DNA from: Gemmatimonadota bacterium
GTDB lineage: Bacteria; Gemmatimonadota; Gemmatimonadetes; Longimicrobiales; Longimicrobiaceae
Assembly (NCBI GenBank): GCA_019348475.1
Contig: JAHWJJ010000065.1
Coordinates: forward strand, 1 to 13,433
DNA: 13,433 nt
Direction: 5' to 3'
Both the position numbers and the translations under genes were made by a program. Each line of letters opens with the position of its first letter. Positions within the stretch are counted from its first letter, which is position 1. Positions 1 through 9,200 of this stretch are shown here, piece by piece. The notes beneath the pieces were generated by a model. It had not been told where the DNA came from, did not search any database, and saw only the letters and a list, made by a program, of their open reading frames with translations.

Positions 1-10
1 GCTCGAAGTT

Positions 11-70
11 CTCCCCTTTCTCCCGCGCAGCGGGGGAGAGGGGCCGGGGGAGAGGGGGCCTCCGCGGGCG
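11..70 (+). repeat. GC-rich hairpin repeat, copy 1 (leader)
   Basis: The arms at 13-25 and 31-43 pair over 13 bp with two G-T wobbles around a 5-base loop (CGCAG), followed by a G-rich tail GGCCGGGGGAGAGGGGGCC and then TCCGCG. Copy 2 at 5371 has the same stem length, loop length, tail and closing TCCGCG. The copy is non-coding here, which suggests that intergenic DNA is a natural location for the element. There is no T-run, so a Rho-independent terminator is not indicated. Confidence 0.75.
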
Positions 71-110
71 GCAGGATACCAGGATTCAGCCCAGATGACG
101 GCGCCCGCCA

Positions 111-162
111 ACCTCCCCCAGGGGTTTTTGGGGAAGGTGCGAGCCTGAGCGAGCGGAGGGGG
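111..162 (+). repeat. Second leader hairpin and G-rich tail
   Basis: ACCTCCCC at 111-118 pairs with GGGGAAGGT at 130-138, allowing one bulged A, with a T-rich loop. GGAGGGGG follows at 155-162. It looks like a different repeat type from the 11-70 element. The rest of 1-252 holds no supportable gene; the leader is mostly repeat DNA. Confidence 0.45.
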
Positions 163-241
163 CGAACCCGGCGCCCGCCTCAGCAGGAATTTCGAAACGT
201 GAGCAGTTCACACGCCGGCCGCGCCACCGCGTCCGGCTTTT

Positions 242-245
242 GAAG
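242..245 (+). promoter_or_regulatory. Weak ribosome-binding site of the NRPS gene, inside a small inverted repeat
   Basis: GAAG sits seven bases before the ATG at 253. It is the only purine run near the start and overlaps a 5-bp inverted repeat (GGCTT at 235-239, AAGCC at 243-247, loop TTG). No convincing -35/-10 pair was found in 140-252. The weak site contrasts with the strong AGGAGG before the next small frame. Confidence 0.35.
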
Positions 246-252
246 CCATACG

Positions 253-3200
253 ATGAGCAACACCACCAGCAAGCTGGACCAGCTTTCGCCCGAGCAGCGC
301 CGGCTCCTGGCCTTGCGCCTCAAGCAGCGCAAGGCCGAAGAGCCGCGGCCGCCGGCGGTGGATGAGGGTGCGGGCGGCGAGTACCCGCTGGCGTTCACGC
401 AGCAGCGGCTGTGGATGCTGGACCGGCTGCAGCCCCGGAGCACCGCCTACAACCTGCCGTCCGCCGCGCGCTTCAAGCAGCCGCTGGACACCGCCCTCGT
501 GGAGCGCGCCATCGGCGCGATCGTGCGGCGCCACGACGCGCTGCGCACCCGCTTCGAGGCGCGCGACGGCGAGCCCGTGCAGGTGGTGGAGCCGTTCACG
601 TCCTTCTACCTCCCCGTCGACGACCTCTCCGCGCTCCCGGAGGCCGAGCGCGAGGCGGAGCTGTCCCGCATCGCCGCGGACGAGGCGACGGCGCCGTTCG
701 CGCTGGAGCGCGCCACCTTCCGCGCGCGCCTGGTGCGCATGGGCCCGGCGGATGTCGCGGTGCTCGCGACGATGCACCACATCGTCAGCGACGGATGGTC
801 GCTCTCCGTCTTCTGGCGCGAGTTCGAGGAGCTGCTGGTCGCGTTCGGCGCGGGGCTGGCCTCGCCGCTGCCGCCACTGCCCGTGCAGTTCGGCGAGCAC
901 GCGCGGCGGGAGCGCGAGCGGCTGTCCGGCCCCGCGCTGGACGGACTGCTGGCGTGGTGGCGCAAGGAGCTGGAGGGCGCGCCCACGCTGCTGGAGTTGC
1001 CGACGGACCATCCGCGCCCCGCCGTCGCCAGCCAGCGCGGCGCGGCGTACGTCGAGGAGCTGGACGCGACGCTGGCGGAGCGGGTCGCGGCGCTGGCGCT
1101 GCGCGAGGGGACCACCCCCTTCAACGTCCTCCTCGCCACCTTCCAGCTCCTGCTGGGCCGCTACGCGGACACGGACGACCTGCTCGTCGGCACCGCCGTC
1201 GCCGGGCGGCGCACGCGGGACGTGGAGCCGCTCATCGGCTTCTTCGCCAACACGCTCGTCCTGCGCGGCGACCTCTCCGGGGAGCCGACGTTCCGGGAGT
1301 TGGTCGCCCGCGTCCACGCTACGACGATGGGCGCCTTCGAGCACCAGGACCTCCCGTTCGAGCGGCTGGTGGAAGAGATGGCGCCGGAGCGCACGCTCGC
1401 CTACTCGCCGCTGGTGCAGGCGCTGTTCGTCCAGCAGACCTCGCACCCGGACCAGGGGCGGGACGTGGAGGGGGACGACGGGGCAGAGGGCGTGCGGCAG
1501 GAGCTGAACACCGCCAAGTTCGACCTGACCTTCGGCGTGGCGCAGGAGGGCGGGCGCACCTGGGCGGGCGTGGAGTACGCGGCGGACCTCTTCGAGGGCT
1601 CCACCATCGAGCGGATGGTGCGCCATTACGCCACCCTCCTGGACGCCGCGCTCGCGCATCCCGACGCGCCCGTCTCCGCACTGGAGATGATGCCGGCGGA
1701 GGAGCGCGACGCCGTCCGCGCGATGGGCGCCGCGACCGCGCATCATCCCGTATCCACCACGCTGCACGCCGCCTTCGCCGCGCAGGCCGCCCGCGCGCCG
1801 GACGCGCCCGCGCTCACGTATGGCGAGCACACGATCACCTACGCGGAGCTGGACGCGCGCGCAAACGCCCTCGCGCGGCGGCTGCGGGGGCGCGGCGCGG
1901 GGGCGGACGTGCTCGTCGGGCTGTGCGTGGACCGGTCGCTGGAGACGGTGGTCGGCATCCTGGGCATCCTCAAGGCCGGCGCGGCCTATCTCCCCCTGGA
2001 TCCCGCGTATCCGGACGACCGGCTGGCGTACATGCTGGAGGACTCCGGCGCGCAGGTCGTCGTCACGGCGGGAGATGCGGCCGATCGGCTCCCGCCCGGC
2101 ATCGACCGCGTGCGGCTGGATGAGGATGAAACCCGGTTCGATCCGGCGGACTTCGCGCCGCTGGAGGTCTCGCCGGACGCGCTGGCGTACGTCATCTACA
2201 CCTCCGGATCCACCGGGCGGCCCAAAGGCGTGCAGGTGACGCACGCGAACGTCGTCCGGCTGATGACGGCGACGGAGCCGTGGTTCGGGTTCGGCGCGGA
2301 CGACGTGTGGACGCTCTTCCACTCCTACGCCTTCGACTTCTCCGTCTGGGAGATCTGGGGCGCGCTGCTCTACGGCGGCCGCCTGGTCGTCGTCCCGTTC
2401 GAGGTGAGCCGCGACCCCGCGCGCTTCCACGCGCTGCTGCGCGACGAGCGGGTGACGGTGCTCAACCAGACGCCCTCCGCCTTTCGCCAGCTCATCCGCG
2501 CGGACGACGACGACGCGGCGGCGCGCGGAGAGGCGGCGGCTCTCGCCCTGCGCTACGTCGTGTTCGGGGGCGAGGCGCTGGACCCGGCGTCGCTGCGCAC
2601 CTGGGTGGAGCGGCGCGGGGCGGACCGGCCGCGGCTGGTCAACATGTACGGCATCACCGAGACGACCGTCCACGTGACGTATCGGGTGATCACGGAAGAC
2701 GACGTGCGGGAGGGCTCCGCCTCGCCGATCGGCATTCCCATCCCCGACCTGTCCGTCCACCTGCTGGACCGCCGCGGCCGCACGGTGCCGATCGGCCTCG
2801 TGGGAGAGATGTACGTGGGCGGCGGGGGCGTGGCGCGCGGCTACCTGCATCGCCCCGAATTGACGGCGCAGCGCTTCGTGCCCGACGCGTTCTCGGACGA
2901 TGGGGACGCGCGTCTCTATCGCTCCGGCGACCTGGCGCGGCGGCGGGCGGACGGCTCGCTGGAGTTCCTGGGGCGCGCGGACGACCAGGTGAAGGTGCGC
3001 GGCTTTCGCATCGAGCTGGGCGAGATCGAGTCCGTCCTCCTGGAGCACCCGGCCGTCCGCGAGGCCGTGGTCCTGGCGCGCGGGGCGGGGGACGAGCGGC
3101 GGCTGGTGGCGTGGACGGTGGCGGCGGATTCCGTCGGCGCGGCCGAGCTGCGCGCGCACCTGCTGGCGCACCTGCCGGAGTACATGGTGCCCTCCGCGTT

Positions 3201-6200
3201 CGTCCCGATGGACCGGCTGCCGCTGACCCGCAACGGCAAGGTGGACCGCCGCGCGCTCCCCGAGCCGGAGGGGGCGGAGGCGGCCGGCGCGGAGTACGTC
3301 CCGCCGCGCACGCAGACGGAGCAGGTGATCGCCGCGCTCTGGGCTGAGCTGCTGGGGGTGGAGCGGGTGGGGGCGACGGACCGCTTCTTCGACCTGGGCG
3401 GGCAGTCGCTGCTGGCCACGCGCGCCGTCGCCCGCGTCCGCGAGGCGCTGGGCGTAGAGGTGCCCGTGCGCGCCGTGTTCGAGCACCCCGCGCTGGACGC
3501 GTTCGCGGGGGAGGTGGACCGGCTGCTGCGCGCCTCCGCCGGGGTGGAGGTGCCGCCCATCCGCCCCGCGAAGCGCGGCGGCGACCTGCCGCTGAGCTTT
3601 GCCCAGGAGCGGCTGTGGTTCGTGGACCGGCTGGAGCCGGGGAGCCCCGTCTACCACATGCCGTTCCACTACCTGCTGCGCGGCGCGCTGGACGTGGACG
3701 CGCTGCGCCGCGCGTTCTCCGAGATCGTCCGGCGCCACGAGACGCTGCGCACGGCGCTGCCGTTCACCGGCGAACAGCCGGTGCAGCGCATCCTTCCCCC
3801 CGCGCCCGTCGACCTGCCCCTGCACGACCTGGCCGGCATCGCGGACGAGGCCGAGCGCGACGCGGCGACGGAGGCGGTGATGCGCCAGGTGGCGGAGCGC
3901 GCCTTCGACCTGGAGCGCGGCCCCCTCTTCCGCGCCGCGCTGGTGCGGACGGCGGAGGACGAGCACGTGCTCGCCGTGAACCTGCACCACGTGATCAGCG
4001 ACGGCTGGTCGGTGGGCGTGCTGTGGAACGAGCTTTCCGCCCTGTACGCCGCCTTCTCCAGGGGCGAGGCTTCGCCGCTGGCGGAGCCGGCGCTGCAGTA
4101 CGGCGACTTCGCGGTCTGGCAGCGCGAGTGGCTTTCCGGTGAGGTGCTGGATGCGCAGCTGGCGTACTGGCCGCGCAAGCTGGCCGGCGCCCCGCCGCTG
4201 CTGGAGCTGCCGACGGACCGCCCGCGCCCCGCCGCGCAGACGTACGCCGGCGCGGCGGAGTCCGTGGCCATCGGCGGCGAGGATGCGCGGGCGGTGCTGG
4301 CGCTGGGCCGCCGCGAGGGGGCGACGCTGTTCATGGTGCTGCTGGCGGCCATGGACGTTGTCTTCGGCCGCCTGGCCGGGCAGGACGACGTGGTGGTCGG
4401 CACCCCCATCGCCGGGCGCACGCGGGCCGAGACGGAGGGGATGATCGGCCTGTTCCTAAACTCCCTTGCCCTGCGCTCCGACCTGAGCGGCGGGCCGACC
4501 TTCCGCGAGCTGCTGCGCCGCGTCCGCGAGACCACGCTGGAGGCGTACGCGCACCAGGACCTGCCCTTCGAGCGCATCCTGGAGGAGCTGGCGCCGGAGC
4601 GGTCGCTGAGCCATTCGCCCATCTTCCAGGTGATGCTGAACCTCTCCAACTTCGCGGAGGGCGACGTTTCGCTCCCGGGGCTGGAGGTGGAGGCGATCGG
4701 CGGGGCGGGGGAGCTGGCGAGCAAGTTCGACCTCACGCTCTACGCGGGCGAGGGGCCGGACGGGATCGTCCTGCACCTGGTCTACAACACCACGCTGTTC
4801 GATCCCTCGCGGGTCCGGTCGATGCTCACGCAGCTCACCGGCGTGCTGCGGCAGGCGGCGGAGGATTGCGATCGCCCCGTCCACGCGTACTCGCTGCTGA
4901 CGGACGACGCCCTCGCCGTACTTCCCGATCCCGCCGCGCCGCTCTCCGTGGAGTGGCGCGGCAGCGTCCCGGCGATCTTCGCGCGCCACGCCGCCCGCAC
5001 CCCGGACGCCCTCGCCGTGCAGGACCCGGCGGAGCGCTGGACCTACGCCGAACTGGACCGTGCATCCGATGCCATCGCCCGGCGGCTGATGGCGGACGGC
5101 GTGCGTTCGGGGGAGGTGGTCGCCATCCTGGGCCACCGCTCCGCCGCCCTGGTCCGCGCGCTGCTGGGGACGATGAAGGCGGGCGCCGCGTTCCTGATCC
5201 TGGACCCCGCGTATCCGCCCGCGCGCCTGGCTGAGTACGTCCGCATCGCCCGCCCTACGGGCTTCCTGCCGATCGAGGCAGCCGGAGAGGTGCCGGTGGA
5301 GGTGGCGGACGCCCTCGGCGAGAGCGTGCTGTCGACGATCCCGCTCCAGATCCGCCGCGTGGGTGAGGTTCCCCCCTCCCCCGCGCAGTTCGCGGGGGAG
5401 GGGCCGGGGGTGGGGGGCGCTCCGCGTGCGGGTGATTTTGTGGACAAAGTGGCCGAACCCACCCACTCCGCCGATGCGCCGTTCCGCGAGATCGGCGCCG
5501 ACTCGCTCGCCTACCTCTCCTTCACCAGCGGCACCACGGGCAAGCCCAAGGCGGTGATGGGGCGCCACGGCTCGCTCACCCACTTCGTCCCCTGGCTGGC
5601 GGAGCGCTTCGAGCTGGTGGCGTCGGACCGCTACACGCTGCTCTCCGGCCTGGCGCACGACCCGCTGCACCGCGACGTCTTTACGCCGCTGCAGCTGGGC
5701 GCCGCCATCGTGGCCCCGGACCCGGACGAGGTGGGCACGCCCGGCTACCTGGCGCAGTGGATGTCCGACACCGGCATCACCGTCGCGCACCTGACGCCCG
5801 CGATGGGCCAGCTGCTGGTGGATGTCCCCGGCGGCCTCCCCGACGAGCATCACGCGGATACGCCCCCCGCGGACGGTCCGCTCCCCCTCTCGGCGAGGAA
5901 CGAGCAGGGAGGGGGCCGGGGGGAGGGGCCGCGGATCGACTCCCTGCGCCGCGCCTTCTTCGTGGGCGACGTGCTCACCCGCACGGACGTGGGGCGGATG
6001 CACCGGCTCGCGCCCAACCTGACCGTCATCAACTACTACGGCTCGACGGAGACGCAGCGCGCCGTGGCCCACTTCGTCGTCCCGCGCGACCTGTCTGCCC
6101 TGCCGAAGGAAACCATCCCCGTCGGCACCGGCATTCCGGACGTGCAGGTGCTCATCCGCAACGCCGCGGGGGAGCGGGTGGGCGTGGGCGAGGTGGGGGA

Positions 6201-9200
6201 GATCTGGATGCGCAGCCCGCACGTGGCCCTGGGCTACCTGGGCGACCCCGAGCTGACCGCCGCGCGCTTCGTCCCCAACCCGTGGACGGGGGATGCGGCC
6301 GATCCCACCTATCGCACGGGCGACCTGGGGCGCTACCGGCCCGACGGCGTGGCGGAGATCGCCGGCCGCGCGGACCAGCAGGTCAAGATCCGCGGCTTTC
6401 GCATCGAGCCGGGGGAGATCGAGGCCGCGCTGCGCGCGCACGCCGCCGTCCGCGACACCGTCGTCGTCCCCCGGGGCGAGGGCGACGGCAAGCGGCTCGT
6501 CGCGTACGTGGTCGCGGATGGCGAGCCCGCGCCCGGCGAGCTGCGCGAGTGGCTGCGCGCCAGCGTTCCCGAGTACATGGTCCCCGCCGCGTGGATGTTC
6601 CTTGCCGCGCTCCCGGTGACGCCCAACGGCAAGGTGGACCGCAAGGCGCTGCCGGAGCCGGAGACGGAGGGCGTCGCGCGCGGGTTCGTCGCGCCGCTCA
6701 CGCCCACGGAGGTCGCGCTGGCGGACGTGTGGACGGGGCTGATGAACGTGCAGCGCGTGGGCGCGGACGACGACTTCTTCGCGCTGGGCGGGCACTCGCT
6801 GCTGGCGACCCGGCTGGTGGCGCGCGTGCGCGATGCGTTCGGGGTGGAGCTGCCGCTGCGTACGCTGTTCGAGGCGCCCACGCTGGCGGCGATGGCGGCC
6901 GCCGTGGACCGGCTGCTTCGCGCGGACGGGGCCGCCGCCGCGCCGCCCATCGTCCACCGCCCCCACGACGGCACCGCGCCCGCCTCCTTCGCGCAGGAGC
7001 GGCTCTGGTTCGTGGACCGCATGGACGGCGGCGGCGCCGTCTACCACATCCCCAGCGCACAGCTCCTGACGGGCCCGGTGGATCCGGAGGCCATGCGCCG
7101 CGCCGTCGAGGAAGTGGTGCGCCGGCACGAGACGCTGCGCACCGCGCTGCCGGAGGTGGACGGCGTCCCCGTGCAGCGCATCTCGCCCGCCGGCCGCGTG
7201 GAGCTGCCGCTCATCGACCTTTCCGCGCTCCCGGAAGCGGAGCGGGAGGCGCAGGCGGCGCGGCTGGCCGGGCGGAACGCGAACGAGCCGTTCGACCTGG
7301 AGGCGGGACCGCTCTTCCGCGCCTCACTGGTGCGGCTGGCGGACGGCGAGCACCTGCTGCTGGTGAACCTGCACCACGCGATCGGCGACGGCTGGTCCAT
7401 GCGCGTGCTGCTGGGCGAGCTTGCCGCGCTGCACGCCGCGTATCGCCGCGGGGAGGATTCTTCGCTGGCGCCGCTGCCGGTGCAGTACGCGGACTACGCC
7501 GCCTGGCAGCGCGAGTGGCTTTCGGGCGCGGTGCTGCAGGCGCAGCTGGCGTACTGGCGCGGCGCGCTGGCCGGCGCGCTCCCCGTCCTCGCGTTGCCGG
7601 CGGACCGGCCGCGCCCGCCGGTGCAGGGCCACCGCGGCGCCTCCGAGTCCCTGTGGATCGCCCCCGAGGACGCCGAGCGCATCCAGGAGCTCGCCCGCCG
7701 CGAAGGCGCCACGCTGTTCATGGTGCTGCTCGCGGCGCTGAACGTGGTGCTGGCGCGCTGGTCCGGCCAGCAGGACATGGTGGTCGGCACGCCGGTCGCC
7801 GGGCGCACGCGCTCGGAGCTGGAGGGGCTGATCGGCCTCTTTCTCAACTCCCTGGCCCTGCGGACGGACCTTGCCGGCGACCCGTCGTTCCGCGCGCTGC
7901 TGGCGCGGGTGCGGCAGACCACGCTGGATGCGTACGCGCACCAGGACCTGCCCTTCGAGCGCATCCTGGAAGACTTGAAGCCGGAGCGCAGCCTGGGGCA
8001 CACGCCGGTCTTCCAGGTGATGCTGAACCTCCTCAACTACGGCGACGGTTCCGCCGCGCCGGAGGGGGAGATGACGTCGCTGGGCGCGGGCGCGCAGATC
8101 GCCAGCAAGTTCGACCTGACGCTGTACGCGGCCGAGGCGGCGGAGGGGATCGCGCTGCACGCGGTGTACGACGCGGACCTGTTCGACGCCGCGCGGATGC
8201 GGTCGCTGCTGGCGCAGGTCGCCGGCGTCCTGCGCCAGGCCGCGGACGACGCCGATCGTCCCGCCGCCGCCCTGTCGCTGGTGACGGAGGAGGACCGCGC
8301 CGTTCTGGACGGCGCCGCGTCCCCCGTCGTCGTCCGCACGCGTGCGGGCGAGCCGGCCGGCGTCGGCGAACTGGGCGAGGTGTGGATGCGCGCCCCCGGC
8401 GGCGCGCTGCGCCCCATGGGCGGCGCCGGCCGCTACCGCCCCGACGGCTTCGTGGAGCTGGCCACCGCGCCACCCGCGTCTCTCACGTCCCCGCGCGCCG
8501 AAGCGGCTCCCGTCTCTCCGGAAGCGAGGAGCGGGGAGAGGCCGGGGGACGGGCCGCATGCCCTGCGGACGCGGACGGAGCGCGCCGTCGCCGCCATCTG
8601 GGCGGAGGTGCTGGGGATGGATGCGGACGCCATCTCCGCGGACGCGGACTTCTTCGCCCTGGGCGGGCACTCGCTGCGCGCGACGCAGGTGCTCTCGCGC
8701 ATCCGCGCGCGGCTGGGCGCCAGGATCCCCATCCGCACCTTCTTCACCGCGCCCACCGTCGCGGCCCTGGCCTCCGCCATGGACGCCCAGGCGCCGTCGG
8801 GATCAACCGAAGCGGCCGTATCCACCGAACCCGCCGTATCCACCGAACCCGGCGTCGCCACCTCGAACCCGGCGGAAGCTCCACTTTCGCACTCTCGCAC
8901 TTTCGCACTTTCGCACTTCCCTCCCCGCGTCTACCCGCTTTCCTTCGCCCAGCAGCGCCTCTGGCTGCTGATGAAGCTGGGCGCGAACGCGGCGTACAAC
9001 CTGGCCTCCGCGCTGCGGATGCGGGGCGCGCTGGACGAGTGGGCGCTGGAGCGCGCGCTGGACGAGATCGTCCGGCGGCACCAGACGCTGCGGACGCGCA
9101 TCGAAGAGCGCGACGGCGAGCCGGTGCAGGTGGTGCAGCCGCCGCGTCCCCTGCGCCTGCGCGCGGAAGAGGTGCGCCCCGCGGACGGCGATTCGGGGGA

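Larger units (their letters stand above)
3583..6918 (+). other. NRPS module 2 (C2-A2-T2) with a Lys2-type, alpha-aminoadipate-like adenylation domain
   Basis: C2 spans about residues 1111-1550 with HHVISDG at 1245-1251. A2 (about 1570-2138) is not an ordinary NRPS A domain. Its blocks SGLAHDPLHRDVFTPL, GTPGYLAQWM, HLTPAMGQLL, FFVGDVLT and YGSTETQRAV follow the fungal Lys2 alpha-aminoadipate reductase family closely. Pocket residues D1803 P1804 R1807 H1846 F1902 V1904 Y1928 R1936 A1937 K2127 give DPRHFVYRAK; the Lys2 code as I remember it is DPRHFVMRAK. TSGTTGKPK starts at 1758, YRTGD is at 2020-2024 and NGKVDRK contains K2127, so the catalytic motifs are present. T2 spans about 2145-2222 with S2182. 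The Lys2 reductase domain is absent, so the domain would serve peptide synthesis. Two GC-rich repeat segments are read through in frame inside A2, described separately. Substrate is inferred: alpha-aminoadipate or a relative, possibly activated at the side-chain carboxylate as Lys2 does. Confidence 0.85.
6979..8787 (+). other. NRPS module 3 (C3-T3) lacking a working adenylation domain
   Basis: C3 spans about residues 2243-2685 and keeps HHAIGDG at 2374-2380. T3 spans about 2771-2845 and keeps FFALGGHSL with S2807. Between them lie only about 85 residues where some 500 would be expected, so the module has no P-loop, no substrate pocket, no A7/A8 motif and no A10 lysine. C3 is very close to C2, including an identical 41-base run (4543-4583 versus 7930-7970), while C1 and C4 resemble each other more in this region (EHQD and NTL versus AHQD and NSL). 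A module of this shape must be charged from elsewhere, for instance by A2 in trans, or be passed over. In-trans charging of several carriers by one A domain is established for yersiniabactin, and skipping for some myxochromide synthetases. Which applies here cannot be read from the sequence. Confidence 0.88.

Noticed and set aside
208..3990. Very long open frame on the minus strand across modules 1-2 (about 1260 codons)
   Set aside because: It mirrors the G/C-ending codons of the NRPS, has Arg/His/Gln/Val-rich composition and no recognisable domain.
5371..5934. Repeat-coded segments as sequencing or assembly errors
   Set aside because: Both keep the frame, are flanked by correct A-domain motifs and resemble the separate leader copy; errors would be unlikely to do this twice.
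4960..6666. A complete Lys2 alpha-aminoadipate reductase
   Set aside because: After T2 the protein continues into C3; no NADPH-binding reductase domain is present.
3583..8787. Hidden epimerisation domain after T1, T2 or T3
   Set aside because: Every HHxxxDG region is followed by condensation-type NTL/NSL and HQD(L/V)PFE blocks and precedes an A domain or remnant; there is no extra C-like domain.
8803..8913. CRISPR-like array
   Set aside because: The units are contiguous, 18 and 8 bp long, without spacers, and are translated.
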